A stretch of DNA of 37,124 nucleotides from Leptospira sp. (GTDB taxonomy: Bacteria; Spirochaetota; Leptospiria; Leptospirales; Leptospiraceae): NCBI GenBank assembly GCA_020831715.1, contig JAFIGA010000237.1, forward strand, positions 1 to 37,124. Reading direction: 5' to 3'. The notes beneath the pieces are model-generated. The model did no database searches, was not told the DNA's origin, and saw only the letters and a list, made by a program, of their open reading frames with translations. This document shows, one piece after another, positions 16,789 through 25,786 of this stretch. The translations under genes were made by a program, and so were the position numbers. The number at the start of each line of letters is the position of its first letter. Positions within the stretch are counted from its first letter, which is position 1.

Positions 16789-19107
16789 ATGGCTGATAAT
16801 ACTGCGAAGATCAATTTTTTAGATATATTGGGTTTTGTGTTGGCAACCCTGGGTTTCTTGGCTATTGGGTATGCTTCTTGGGATTCTGATGGTGATTTTT
16901 TCGTCACGGCATTGGTTATCGGAACGATTTTACTTCTAACATCCTATTATTTTGTTCATAAATTTCTTGATAAACGTAGTGATAGTAAGCAAAAGAGTGG
17001 AGCTCTATGGCTTGCCATAGTATTGGGAGCCTTGGTTTTTTCTCTGTCGAATCTACTTACTTTCATGGTTCAATTGGAGGAAGAATCAATTTCTTCTCGA
17101 TTTTTATTGCTACGTGGTAATCCACTCATGGTGGAAACAGAAGGAGAGTCCGGAAGGATAGAATTTACAAAATTTGACCCTCCACCCAAAGCCAGAAGTG
17201 ATATTCAAATCATCGGTATAACAACCAACTCTCTCGAAAAATTGGAAGGCACTTGGCCACTTCCATGGGAAATCTATGCTGATATTATAAATAATTTTTC
17301 AGAATCATCCAATACACTGATGTTCGATATTTTTTTCGTAGATTATAAACCCGGACAGATGGAAGCAATGATCAAGGCTTTGAAGGGCAACCCTAATGTG
17401 TTCTTTGACTACCCGATGGAGACAAGTGCCGAGTCCAAGATGTACGTTAAGAATTTAGAAGAACGCTTGGAAATTCTCAAAAAGTTTGAGTTAGAGAATG
17501 TAGTTGATGACACTATTTATGACTTTTCATGGGTTAAATTTCCACAGCCACCCATTGAAGGGATCAGTGAGCTAGCGGCAGGATTGGGTTTCGCGAATGT
17601 AAAGAAAGATGAATCCGGTATGAATCGAAAGATGCCACTGGTAGTGAAGGTTCCCGCGTCGGGATCAAGAAGTGACGAATACTATCCATCCATAGATCTT
17701 TTGTTAGCGGTTCATCATTTGGGAGTGGATTTAAAAAAAGATGTCTATGTCGAAATGGGAAAATCTGTAATCATCAAAAACATTCCCAAAAAGACCATAA
17801 CTAGCTTTAATCCAAAAACAGCTAAAATGGAAACAAAAGACATTATGGCAGTTCCCAATGAGGAACGTGAAATTGTCATTCCGATTGATTGGGAAGGACA
17901 GATGAATATCAATTATGCGGGTGGGAGATATGCATTTCGGTCGCATGAGATTTTTGAAGTATCCAAGGAATGGGACACCGAGACAGCCCAACAATTTGAA
18001 AATAATATATTCCTAGTTGCGATGTATTATGCAACAGGAAGAGGAGCATCCAAAGACTCCCATTTGTCTCCGTTTGGTGATATGTCGGGAATTGAGCACC
18101 ATGCACATGCGATAAATACAATTTTAAATCAAGATTTTCTTTATCAATCCCCCGTTTATGCCAATTTTTTAATTTATATGGCGATAGCGGTTTTGATTGG
18201 GTTCTTGCAGCCAAGAGTTAGTACTGTAATTGGATTCGCAATATCGGTGATCATGCTTCTGCTTTTTATTGTCCTATCACTTTATTTATTTGCTCAACAA
18301 AATATTGTAACAATTCTCCCCACAGTATTAATTGAACAGATCCTAATTTTTGTAGCAATTATAGGATATAGAATTTTAACTGAAGAGGCGAATGTAAAAT
18401 ATATTCGAAGCACTTTTTCTAAATTCGTCTCGAAAGATGTTGTGGATGAATTATTGAAAAATCCCGACAATCTCGCTTTGGGTGGATCCAAAAGAGAGAT
18501 CACGATATTCTTCTCGGATATCCGAGGGTTTACTACCATATCCGAAGCTTTGGGACCGGAAGAATTGGTTCGATTGTTGAATGAATATCTTTCGGCAATG
18601 ACTGAGATCGTAATTGAATACAAGGGAACCATTGATAAGTATATGGGTGATGCGATTATGGCTTTTTGGGGTGCTCCTGTGCCTTTGGAAGAACATGCTT
18701 ATTATGCTTGCATAGCCAGTTTAGCCCAGATGGATCATTTGAAGATTCTCCAGGATGAATGGAAGGCTAGGGGTGTTCCGGTGATAGAGATCGGTATTGG
18801 ATTGAATTCAGGTCCTGCAGTAGTAGGAAATATGGGTTCTTCTCATAGAATGGAATATACATGTATGGGAGACACAATCAATCTTGGATCTCGTTTGGAA
18901 GGCTCCAATAAGATGTATGGAACTAATATTATTATTTCTGAATATACATACGAGATGGTAAAAGATAAAGTGATTGCGCGCGAACTGGACCTTGTAAAAG
19001 TGAAAGGGAAAACGCATCCTGTAAGAATTTACGAATTGCTAGGAATTACCAATCCTGAGGATATGGATAAAATGAAGCGTCCTCTTACAGGAAAAGAATT
19101 AAAATAG
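16789..19107 (+). CDS. CHASE2-domain class III adenylate/guanylate cyclase
   Basis: A membrane sensor that likely makes cAMP from ATP in response to an extracytoplasmic signal. Order: three hydrophobic segments within residues 1-95 (about 11-28, 38-56, 72-93), a CHASE2-type sensor of ~340 residues, three helices between about 457 and 528, a short linker, and a class III catalytic domain from about 565 to 745. Metal-binding aspartates are Asp577 (FFSDIRGFT) and Asp621 (YMGDAIMAFWG). The transition-state pair is Asn698 and Arg702 in MGDTINLGSRLEG. Lys617 and Thr691 sit at the base-selecting positions and fit ATP use. All catalytic residues are present, so it should be active. The protein ends soon after the catalytic domain and lacks the TPR/EDWDGV tail found separately at 4630. 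It is followed by dxs after 11 bases. Confidence 0.9.
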   Translation: MADNTAKINFLDILGFVLATLGFLAIGYASWDSDGDFFVTALVIGTILLLTSYYFVHKFLDKRSDSKQKSGALWLAIVLGALVFSLSNLLTFMVQLEEESISSRFLLLRGNPLMVETEGESGRIEFTKFDPPPKARSDIQIIGITTNSLEKLEGTWPLPWEIYADIINNFSESSNTLMFDIFFVDYKPGQMEAMIKALKGNPNVFFDYPMETSAESKMYVKNLEERLEILKKFELENVVDDTIYDFSWVKFPQPPIEGISELAAGLGFANVKKDESGMNRKMPLVVKVPASGSRSDEYYPSIDLLLAVHHLGVDLKKDVYVEMGKSVIIKNIPKKTITSFNPKTAKMETKDIMAVPNEEREIVIPIDWEGQMNINYAGGRYAFRSHEIFEVSKEWDTETAQQFENNIFLVAMYYATGRGASKDSHLSPFGDMSGIEHHAHAINTILNQDFLYQSPVYANFLIYMAIAVLIGFLQPRVSTVIGFAISVIMLLLFIVLSLYLFAQQNIVTILPTVLIEQILIFVAIIGYRILTEEANVKYIRSTFSKFVSKDVVDELLKNPDNLALGGSKREITIFFSDIRGFTTISEALGPEELVRLLNEYLSAMTEIVIEYKGTIDKYMGDAIMAFWGAPVPLEEHAYYACIASLAQMDHLKILQDEWKARGVPVIEIGIGLNSGPAVVGNMGSSHRMEYTCMGDTINLGSRLEGSNKMYGTNIIISEYTYEMVKDKVIARELDLVKVKGKTHPVRIYELLGITNPEDMDKMKRPLTGKELK

Positions 19108-19118
19108 ATTCAGGTTGA

Positions 19119-21002
19119 ATGTCTCAGTATCCTTTTTTAGATAAAATTAATATCCCGGAAGATTTAAGGAAGTTAAATCTTAAAGATCTTCCCTCAGTGT
19201 GCAGAGATGTCAGAGAATATATCATTGATACCCTCGCCGGTGTTGGTGGACATTTTGCCTCCAATTTGGGAGCTGTGGAACTCACAGTTGCAATACACTA
19301 TGTTTACAATACTCCTGAAGATAAGCTCATCTGGGATGTGGGTCATCAAACCTATCCCCATAAGATATTAACAGGAAGAAAAGAACAGCTCCATACAGTA
19401 AGAAAATTCGGTGGTCTTTCGGGCTTTCCCAAAAGAGAAGAAAGCCCCTACGATCTTTATAATACCGGTCATGCAGGGACATCTATTTCCCAGGTTTTGG
19501 GGGAGGCATGTGCGAGGGATTTACTGGGCTTGAAACATTCTGTTGTAGGCGTGATAGGAGATGCATCTATTGCAACCGGTATGGCATTGGAAGCCATGAA
19601 TCATGGGGGTCATCTTCGTCCGGATTCTTTGGTTGTGTTGAATGACAACTATATGTCTATCTCCAAAAATGTAGGATCTATATCCAATTATTTGAATGCA
19701 CTTATATCTTCCCAGATTTTTAATACTTGGAGAAAATACAGTTTTCGATTCATGCGCTGGATTCCCTTGATAGGGCCGGCACTTATGAGTTTTGCCGAAA
19801 GAGCTGAAAAGAGTTTTAAGCATTTCTTTACTCCGGGTGGATTGTTCGAAGATTTAGGATTTTCCTATTTAGGTCCGGTTCATGGACATGATGTAGTGGG
19901 CTTGGTTAAGATCCTTAAAAAAGCGAAAAAAATGGAAGGTCCTGTTCTGCTTCATGTTCTGACCCAAAAGGGAAAAGGATACGATCCTGCAGAAAAGGAT
20001 CCAATCAAATACCATGGAGTCACCCCCTTCAACAAACAAGATGGTAGTATGGCACCCGGTGACAATACTAAGATTGCTTTCAGCAAGATTGTGGGTCAGG
20101 CGCTAATTGACCTAACGAAGAAGAATGATAAAATAACGGTGATTACACCTGCAATGATTGAAGGTTCCGGCTTAAAGGATTATTCCATTCAATATCCTGA
20201 GAGATTATTTGATGTGGGAATAGCAGAACAACATGCAGTGGCTTTTGCTGGTGCATTGTCGAGTGGTGGTTCTGTTCCTTTCATGTGCATCTATTCCACC
20301 TTTCTCACAAGAGCGATGGATCAAGTTGTGGAAGATGTTGCACTTATGAATCTTCCTGTTCGGTTTGTGATAGATAGGGCAGGTATAGTCGGTCCGGATG
20401 GAGAGACTCACCAAGGACTCTCTGACATTGGGTATCTATTAGGTCTTCCTAATGTTGCTGTGATTGCACCATCGAATGGACAGGACATAATAGACTCCTT
20501 GTATTATATGGAATCTCACGATGAGACACCGATTGCTGTTCGTTTTCCCAAGGATGCCGTTCCGCTTAACTCTTTGAATTTTGAGAATCCGAATTCTATG
20601 ACTCCCGGAAAATTCCGGATACTAAACAAGGGAACGGATATAGCTATTCTTTCAGTTGGATCCATTCTTTCGGTATCCAGGGAAGTTACAAAACTTTTGG
20701 AAGAGAAGAATATTACCGTTCAACTCATAGACCTCTTGTGGCTCCGCCCGTTGGATATGGATGCTCTCAATCAGGAATTATCAAAAGTAAAAAACTTTCT
20801 GATATTGGACGAGAGTTATAAAGATATGGGCGCAAGCGGTTATCTCCTGAATCGAATCTCGCCGGACTTACTGTCAAAATTTATTAAGACTTTCGCTCTT
20901 CCTCCTGAACCAATCCATCATGGTGGACGAGCCGAGATATTGAAGCACTACCATTTAGGTTCTGATGAAATAGTTTCCGATATTTTAAAAGCGATCCAAT
21001 AA
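19119..21002 (+). CDS. dxs: 1-deoxy-D-xylulose-5-phosphate synthase
   Basis: Dxs condenses pyruvate and glyceraldehyde 3-phosphate using thiamine diphosphate, the first MEP-pathway step. Motifs: VGHQTYPHKILTGRK (His76 region), the ThDP-binding stretch from GDAS at 147-150 through LNDNYMSIS, and the catalytic glutamate in VGIAEQHAVAFAGAL. The ThDP motif has GDA where GDG is most common. The C-terminal transketolase domain is complete and length 627 is typical. AGG lies about 6-8 bases before the ATG. Eleven bases separate it from the cyclase gene, so it may be read from the cyclase promoter. Confidence 0.95.
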   Translation: MSQYPFLDKINIPEDLRKLNLKDLPSVCRDVREYIIDTLAGVGGHFASNLGAVELTVAIHYVYNTPEDKLIWDVGHQTYPHKILTGRKEQLHTVRKFGGLSGFPKREESPYDLYNTGHAGTSISQVLGEACARDLLGLKHSVVGVIGDASIATGMALEAMNHGGHLRPDSLVVLNDNYMSISKNVGSISNYLNALISSQIFNTWRKYSFRFMRWIPLIGPALMSFAERAEKSFKHFFTPGGLFEDLGFSYLGPVHGHDVVGLVKILKKAKKMEGPVLLHVLTQKGKGYDPAEKDPIKYHGVTPFNKQDGSMAPGDNTKIAFSKIVGQALIDLTKKNDKITVITPAMIEGSGLKDYSIQYPERLFDVGIAEQHAVAFAGALSSGGSVPFMCIYSTFLTRAMDQVVEDVALMNLPVRFVIDRAGIVGPDGETHQGLSDIGYLLGLPNVAVIAPSNGQDIIDSLYYMESHDETPIAVRFPKDAVPLNSLNFENPNSMTPGKFRILNKGTDIAILSVGSILSVSREVTKLLEEKNITVQLIDLLWLRPLDMDALNQELSKVKNFLILDESYKDMGASGYLLNRISPDLLSKFIKTFALPPEPIHHGGRAEILKHYHLGSDEIVSDILKAIQ

Positions 21003-21050
21003 TTCAATCAAGGAGAAATCCAAGCCTTCCGAAAATTAGAAAGTCAACGC

Positions 21051-21079
21051 TTGATTCAATCAAGTTAGTGAATTTTAAT
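21051..21079 (+). promoter_or_regulatory. Possible promoter for the TPR gene, with palindrome
   Basis: TTGATT (21051-21056) and TTTAAT (21074-21079, 5 of 6 to TATAAT) are 17 bases apart. The -35 overlaps a palindrome, CTTGATTCAATCAAG, at 21050-21064, and ATTCAATCAAG is repeated at 21002-21012. Start of transcription would fall near the AGGAG at 21081-21085 and might remove it, which counts against the call. Confidence 0.3.
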
Positions 21080-21093
21080 TAGGAGATTTGTGA

Positions 21094-21546
21094 GTGGATA
21101 ATTTTTCAAAAGCTAAGGAATTATTTAGAATGGGTGATTTGGATCGTGCTGAGTTTTATTTTCGCTCTTTTCTTGAAATGGAGGATTCCTGCGAGGCTTA
21201 TTTCTACATGGGATTGATCATGGGACAGAGAAATATGCTGGAAGAGGCTTTGGAATTCTATTACAAATCCGTCGTAATCAATCCTGAGTATGGGAACCCT
21301 TGCAATGAAATAGGCATAATCTTACTTAGAATGGGAAAAGATAAAGACGCTGTATTTTGGTTGAAAAAATCCATTCGTTGTCAGAGAAACGATGCACCTC
21401 ATATCTCTTTCTTCAATCTCGCCACTCTCTATAAAATGTGGAATAGACCGGAAAGATCGCTTCAATTTTTACACAGAGCGATTGAATTGAATCCGGAATT
21501 TCCCGAAGCCAAGATTATGAAAGAACAACTCATGAAGAACCAGTAG
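21094..21546 (+). CDS. Tetratricopeptide-repeat protein
   Basis: A 150-residue soluble protein made almost entirely of TPR units: about four helix pairs, with TPR-consensus positions in GDLDRAEFYFRSFLEME, NMLEEALEFYYKSVVINPEYGN, GKDKDAVFWLKKSIRC and NRPERSLQFLHRAIELNPEFPEA. No signal peptide or membrane segment is visible, so it is likely a cytoplasmic interaction module; its partner cannot be told. The start is GTG at 21094 with AGGAG 8 bases upstream, which settles the start well. The 3' end overlaps the convergent minus-strand gene by 17 bases. Confidence 0.82.
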   Translation: MDNFSKAKELFRMGDLDRAEFYFRSFLEMEDSCEAYFYMGLIMGQRNMLEEALEFYYKSVVINPEYGNPCNEIGIILLRMGKDKDAVFWLKKSIRCQRNDAPHISFFNLATLYKMWNRPERSLQFLHRAIELNPEFPEAKIMKEQLMKNQ

Positions 21547-21997
21547 CTTGAATGATTGTTTCTTCTTCTCCATTGAATTTTAATACAAAACTGCCATCTT
21601 CCGTTTCATCGATTCGTTCTGCGAGCTGACCTCCAGCGGATCGACTGAACCGGTAAAGAATCTTTTCTCTTCCCATTTCATGTGCGAATAGCTGACCTTC
21701 ACTGTTCATCTGAATTGAAATATCATCTAGCCCCAGAGTTCTGTCAGCATCAGTGCTGAAGAATAGAGTTCCTCCTTCCTCAGATACATATGTTATGTGG
21801 ACGGGAAATCCATACAAAGTGAGATATCCATGTTCTTCCAATTCTCCAAATTTATTGTCTATGTAAACACCACGTTCATCTTGCTTCAAATTCTTGCGAA
21901 AATAGGACAAAATGTCTTCTTGAATGATTTCATTGCCTCTGAATATCCACTTGTCATCAGCTGTAATATAGATTTCGCTATCAAATTCTCTAGCCAT
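21530..21997 (-). CDS. Small unrecognised protein (weakly DUF1285-like)
   Basis: Reads right to left, 155 residues from the ATG at 21997. A longer form from 22033 would overlap the lipoprotein gene; the ATG at 21997 has AGG about 10 bases upstream and leaves a 7-base gap after that gene, so I prefer it. The protein is acidic with no signal peptide. An N-terminal half with the pattern ITADDKWIFRGNEIIQEDIL, then GVYIDNKFGELEEHGYLTLYGFP, faintly recalls DUF1285 proteins, which are of unknown function; this is a weak resemblance only. The C-terminal half looks beta-rich. It is probably co-transcribed with the lipoprotein upstream and converges on the TPR gene. Confidence 0.66.
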   Translation of the reverse strand: MAREFDSEIYITADDKWIFRGNEIIQEDILSYFRKNLKQDERGVYIDNKFGELEEHGYLTLYGFPVHITYVSEEGGTLFFSTDADRTLGLDDISIQMNSEGQLFAHEMGREKILYRFSRSAGGQLAERIDETEDGSFVLKFNGEEETIIQATGSS

Positions 21998-22004
21998 AAA
22001 ACAT

Positions 22005-22421
22005 TTACCTTTTGTCCCTATAAGCATATCCACGCCATATCTTTACCTGAGTTTCGGATTCATATGAATGAGTCACATTTCCTCTTGAATCCATTGTTTG
22101 AAAAATCTGATCTTGAACATTTTCAACTTTTGCAGATTTCATCCAAACACCATCCATTTTCTTGGCATACATATCTTTTTTGATGTAATTGAGATAGTCT
22201 GAAATTCTTCCTGAATTTTCAAAGTCTCGGACTTTCACTTCACCTTGGATTGTGAATCTTTTAGGTGGGCGAGTAAAATAGATCTCTACTTCTTGCCAAT
22301 TATTCTTGGAATAGTTGGGATTGTTTGGGGTATAGTCCGAGTCAGGAATGAAATCGACAGTTGTACACTGCATCATAAACAGCATTAGGCTAAAACAAAA
22401 AAATCTAAAAGAATTCTTCAT
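22005..22421 (-). CDS. Putative lipoprotein, unknown function
   Basis: A 138-residue protein with a signal peptide: a Lys-Arg N-terminus, a hydrophobic stretch FFCFSLMLFMMQ, and Cys19 as the likely lipidation site. Gln at -1 of the cysteine is atypical, although spirochaete lipoboxes are loose. The mature part is hydrophilic and aromatic-rich (WQEVEIYFTRPPKRFTIQG, VWMKSAKVENVQDQIF), with no recognised domain. It is read from right to left and lies 7 bases ahead of the small protein at 21530-21997. Its start faces the 228-residue plus-strand gene at 22498 across a 76-base divergent gap. Confidence 0.72.
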   Translation of the reverse strand: MKNSFRFFCFSLMLFMMQCTTVDFIPDSDYTPNNPNYSKNNWQEVEIYFTRPPKRFTIQGEVKVRDFENSGRISDYLNYIKKDMYAKKMDGVWMKSAKVENVQDQIFQTMDSRGNVTHSYESETQVKIWRGYAYRDKR

Positions 22422-22497
22422 ATCTACTGTTTAGACAATTTTATGCTTTTCAAAATGCTCCTTTTTTTTACATTAATAATCGGTTGGTCAAGACTCA
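22422..22497. other. Divergent intergenic region
   Basis: The 76 bases between the minus-strand lipoprotein gene and the plus-strand 228-residue protein must hold promoters for both. They include a T8-9 run and an AATAAT (22475-22480) that could be a plus-strand -10, but I see no matching -35 at proper spacing on either strand. Confidence 0.4.
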
Positions 22498-23184
22498 ATG
22501 GAAGAAACAGAAGCAAATAAAAAATCAAGAGAAAACGTCCTAAAAATTGGATATTGCAGTTTAGATGAACTGGAAGAAAAAGTAAAAGCTTTTCGTGTAA
22601 TGAATCAGAATGCATCTAAAAAAAGATATATAATTACCCGTGAACCAATTGTAGATTCCAACGGAAAGATCATACTCCAGAAAGCACAAGAAATAGATGT
22701 TTCTGCTGCCAAGTTACTTCGTAGGCATTTTAAAGGCGACTACGTGATTAAGACTTTCCAACCGGATGAAGGAATTGTAATTATTTCCGATATGGACACT
22801 CCGGAAGGAATATCATTTACTATGGATATTGTTACTCAGATCATGAATTTGGGTGGTGGTGCCTATGAAGGATTTATAGATAGAGTTGATAGTTTTAACG
22901 ATTTTATCGAGTTATTAAAAAAGAATTTATTTCCAAAACTGATAATTGTTGGTTATATTCCCAAAGAAAAGTTACAAAGTGAAACAATTAATTTTGTAAG
23001 AATTAAACGAATCGATAATTATATTCGAGTTGTAGAGCTTACCCATTCGGCATATAAGCAACAACCTTATTTCCCCAAAATGAGACAGGTCGCTATATCC
23101 CAAGAAGATCCAAAATCTTGGGGACGATTTGTTATTGAGATCATAAGAGAATACACAAGACCTTACTTCGTTGAAGAAATTTAG
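22498..23184 (+). CDS. Unrecognised 228-residue cytoplasmic protein
   Basis: No signal peptide or membrane helix is seen. A charged N-terminal helix (residues 1-35) leads to a segment [31 protein letters not shown] that resembles the small beta-helix module often placed before HD-GYP domains, but no HD-GYP follows. A possible alpha/beta part from about residue 95 includes [11 protein letters not shown], placed where a receiver domain would have its phospho-aspartate strand; there is no aspartate there, so a degenerate receiver is one reading. This is speculation. The start at 22498 has no clear Shine-Dalgarno. Its stop lies 3 bases from the stop of the convergent 842-residue gene. Confidence 0.7.
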   Translation: MEETEANKKSRENVLKIGYCSLDELEEKVKAFRVMNQNASKKRYIITREPIVDSNGKIILQKAQEIDVSAAKLLRRHFKGDYVIKTFQPDEGIVIISDMDTPEGISFTMDIVTQIMNLGGGAYEGFIDRVDSFNDFIELLKKNLFPKLIIVGYIPKEKLQSETINFVRIKRIDNYIRVVELTHSAYKQQPYFPKMRQVAISQEDPKSWGRFVIEIIREYTRPYFVEEI

Positions 23185-23187
23185 AAA

Positions 23188-25716
23188 CTAAACTATAAAG
23201 TAATTTAAATTTTCTTGTAGAACGTCAGGGAGCATTCCTCCTTCGTTCATGTACTTTTTGTAGCGATTTTCACTCTCTTTATGCTGTCTATTTCGAATAT
23301 TCTTGAATCTATTGTGAATATCCGAGAAGGCAGGTTGAGTGGATAGTTTATCACGAATCTCTTTATGAAATGGGATATGTCTATAGAAAATAGAGCGAAC
23401 TACCCGATTCAATCTCTGAACACCTTCCGATTCATACTTCATCCAGAGTAAATAGTCGTTCGCGAATTTATCTCTATCTGTTCTAAATCTTTTGAATTCA
23501 GAAGCTAATTTTTCTTTAATTTCGATAGATAGATCCTTGTTCTTCTTGAAGAATTGAACATAATCGGTATAGTCTGCTGTGATCGATGGGTGTCCCACAT
23601 TGTTCCAGTCAGGACCCATGATATTTTTACAGAGTTCCCAACGAAAAGCCGCTACGGCTTCCAGCATCATTACTTTAAAATCCCCTGTTACAAAAGTTGG
23701 AATGATGAATCTACCCTTGGACTCTTTGGCTCCGGACCCTCTGAATATAGAAAGATCTTGCCACATCATAATTTTGGAACCTATGGAAGGAATAACAATC
23801 ATATCGGGCAGTATGGATCTCTGAACAAACTCCGATCGAATTCCCAATTGTTCGTTATTGTAGATAACCTCTCGGTTGAATGCAGTATAGTCTACGGATA
23901 GAATCTCCATCACTGTTTCAAATACTTTCTCTTTGGTGACTAAGCATTTTTCGATAGGAAGTGTTATATGATATCTTGTTAAGATTGGTAAATGGCTTGC
24001 CGGCCCTCCGGAAGTTAATCTCGCATTGGGCTCGTACATTGCAGCTATTTCAAAGGCAAGTCTGGAATCAGGATTATCCAATGAAGGAGGAAGGTCAGCT
24101 TCCTTTTTATAATTCACATCTCGGGTTTCCAGCTTCACCTTTTCAAAAAATGTCTGCCCCAACTCGTCAATGGATGAAGGAACTTTTTTTCTGTAAATCT
24201 GCTCTAACCACTCCGGACCAAAATGAACCGGTAGCTCTTCGCGGTAAGATGGAGATGGATTTAAATTCCCTGCTAAAAATGCTATATGTTCATCATCCAA
24301 AAGTGATTCATCAAAATACCCATATTGAAGCATTAGGCGAACAGCCATAGGTGAGCTGTTATTGTTTTGTTGGTTTTTTACAAAGCTGGTTTTATAAACA
24401 TCCCAATATGTTTTGGTAATGGCTCTACGTATTTTTCTGATATCAGGATCAGAGTCGAGAGGATTTTTCAGAGACTTCAACTTAATCATCAAAGCAGAAA
24501 AATCTTTTACTTGATCTTGGTTTATATTTGCGAATCCCAAAATCTGACTAGCAGAGTTCAGCAATTCTTTCTTTACCGCTTCAATATCAACACCGGCATG
24601 TATTGTTCCACCGGTAGATGGTTTAGGTGAAAGCATATCCATTTCGGATGCATACTTTTCTTGTAGACTTTGATTTTTTTCTGTTAACTTAGAAAGTCCT
24701 TGCGTAATCCGTAAATAAGGTGAGCCGAATATAGACTTGTATTGGTTATAGAATTGTTCCGCACGACTGATTATGGTATCAGTTATGGGAAGAATCGTAT
24801 TGGCAGGTATAGTTGAATAACCTGTTTCCAGAAGTTCCAGGATAAGCAAATATTTATCTATTAGAGAAGATTCATCCCCACCGAAATTATCTAGAATTTG
24901 GATGAGTCCTTCTGTCTCCGCTTCAAGATTGGAATCAAGTTCTTCGAGAAAGGATGTTAATTTTTCCACTGAGTGGTTGAGAAGCGTGGGATCGGATTCA
25001 AACAATGCAGCTTGGATTTTTGGGTTAACCGAAAGAATTTTACGGATGAAATGAAATTCTTTATCGGATAGTTCGATTTCTTCAGAATAAGTTCTGAGCA
25101 AAAATTCAGAAAGATCATCATCCAAAAATTTCACTCGTGGAGCATCGGGAAGAATACCTCCACGCTCTTGAAAATTTTTAAGATTTTCTCGAATCAACCG
25201 AAGTATGGGATCTACAGTATCATCGGAATCCGGTATGGGTTTGGACATATCAATATCGGGAAAAACCGATGGATTGCACTGAAAATAGAGTAGGGACAGA
25301 TTGTCTACATATGCCTCCACTTGAGATTTGAACTTGAGGATGGAATTACTTTTCTTGTAGTATTCGGATATTTCTTTTAGAGTTGTCCTTGCTACCATCA
25401 TACCCAGAGATAATTTGGAAGCCAGAGTCTTCTGAATTGTGGAGGGACTCATAACATAGGTAGAAATTATACAAGTGGAGCGAGAACGAATAGTATAAGG
25501 ATAGACTGCGTTGTTAACAAGGCTTGACGCTCCCAAAGTAATATTTGGACCCGGCAAAATATAAAGTGGAATACTGGAATCTCCCGCCTTTTTCTCGAAA
25601 GAGACTTTTCCTTCATGTAGAATGTTGAGTGAATTACAGGGAGATCCTTCCAAGAAAAGAACTTCTCCGGCGGCAACCTGTAGTTTTTGATTGTTGGTTC
25701 TTGTATCGATTGGCAT
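23188..25716 (-). CDS. Large protein with N-terminal cyclic-nucleotide-binding-like domain
   Basis: An 842-residue cytoplasmic-looking protein read right to left. Residues ~10-115 have the beta-roll pattern of a cNMP-binding domain ([20 protein letters not shown], then HEGKVSF, then [16 protein letters not shown]). The phosphate-binding cassette is degenerate: the usual G-E-(hydrophobic) and R-(A/T)-A residues are not seen. The remaining ~720 residues match nothing I recognise: largely helical, then a mixed region (~560-680) with [19 protein letters not shown] and [14 protein letters not shown], and a basic C-terminus. No membrane helix, DNA-binding motif or kinase motif is evident. The ATG at 25716 is the natural start. 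It is divergent from aroA. Confidence 0.85.
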   Translation of the reverse strand: MPIDTRTNNQKLQVAAGEVLFLEGSPCNSLNILHEGKVSFEKKAGDSSIPLYILPGPNITLGASSLVNNAVYPYTIRSRSTCIISTYVMSPSTIQKTLASKLSLGMMVARTTLKEISEYYKKSNSILKFKSQVEAYVDNLSLLYFQCNPSVFPDIDMSKPIPDSDDTVDPILRLIRENLKNFQERGGILPDAPRVKFLDDDLSEFLLRTYSEEIELSDKEFHFIRKILSVNPKIQAALFESDPTLLNHSVEKLTSFLEELDSNLEAETEGLIQILDNFGGDESSLIDKYLLILELLETGYSTIPANTILPITDTIISRAEQFYNQYKSIFGSPYLRITQGLSKLTEKNQSLQEKYASEMDMLSPKPSTGGTIHAGVDIEAVKKELLNSASQILGFANINQDQVKDFSALMIKLKSLKNPLDSDPDIRKIRRAITKTYWDVYKTSFVKNQQNNNSSPMAVRLMLQYGYFDESLLDDEHIAFLAGNLNPSPSYREELPVHFGPEWLEQIYRKKVPSSIDELGQTFFEKVKLETRDVNYKKEADLPPSLDNPDSRLAFEIAAMYEPNARLTSGGPASHLPILTRYHITLPIEKCLVTKEKVFETVMEILSVDYTAFNREVIYNNEQLGIRSEFVQRSILPDMIVIPSIGSKIMMWQDLSIFRGSGAKESKGRFIIPTFVTGDFKVMMLEAVAAFRWELCKNIMGPDWNNVGHPSITADYTDYVQFFKKNKDLSIEIKEKLASEFKRFRTDRDKFANDYLLWMKYESEGVQRLNRVVRSIFYRHIPFHKEIRDKLSTQPAFSDIHNRFKNIRNRQHKESENRYKKYMNEGGMLPDVLQENLNYFIV

Positions 25717-25786
25717 CTTGTATTTATGTTATCATGGCAAATTTGAGTAAATTTGTAAAATATTTTTAGTAAATGATTTGGACAGT
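25717..25786. other. Divergent AT-rich intergenic region
   Basis: This gap between the 842-residue gene and aroA contains AAATTTG twice, at 25739-25745 and 25749-25755, exactly 10 bases apart. On the minus strand a TTTACT and a CATAAA at 17-base spacing could serve the large gene. No strong promoter is evident on the plus strand. Confidence 0.3.

Noticed and set aside
19563..19571. GDA in place of GDG in the thiamine motif of Dxs as a sign of inactivity
   Set aside because: The rest of the motif, the catalytic glutamate and full length are intact, and GDA variants occur in other thiamine enzymes of this family as I recall.
21998..22033. An upstream start at 22033 for the small minus-strand protein
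   Set aside because: It would overlap the lipoprotein gene by 29 bases; the ATG at 21997 has AGG upstream and a clean 7-base gap.
23554..24630. Several plus-strand open frames antisense to the 842-residue gene
   Set aside because: No ribosome-binding sites, low-complexity and odd composition; the minus-strand frame is continuous for 842 codons.
25739..25755. AAATTTG repeated with a 10-base step in the gap before aroA
   Set aside because: The region is almost all A and T, so such a short repeat is expected by chance; noted in the region entry only.
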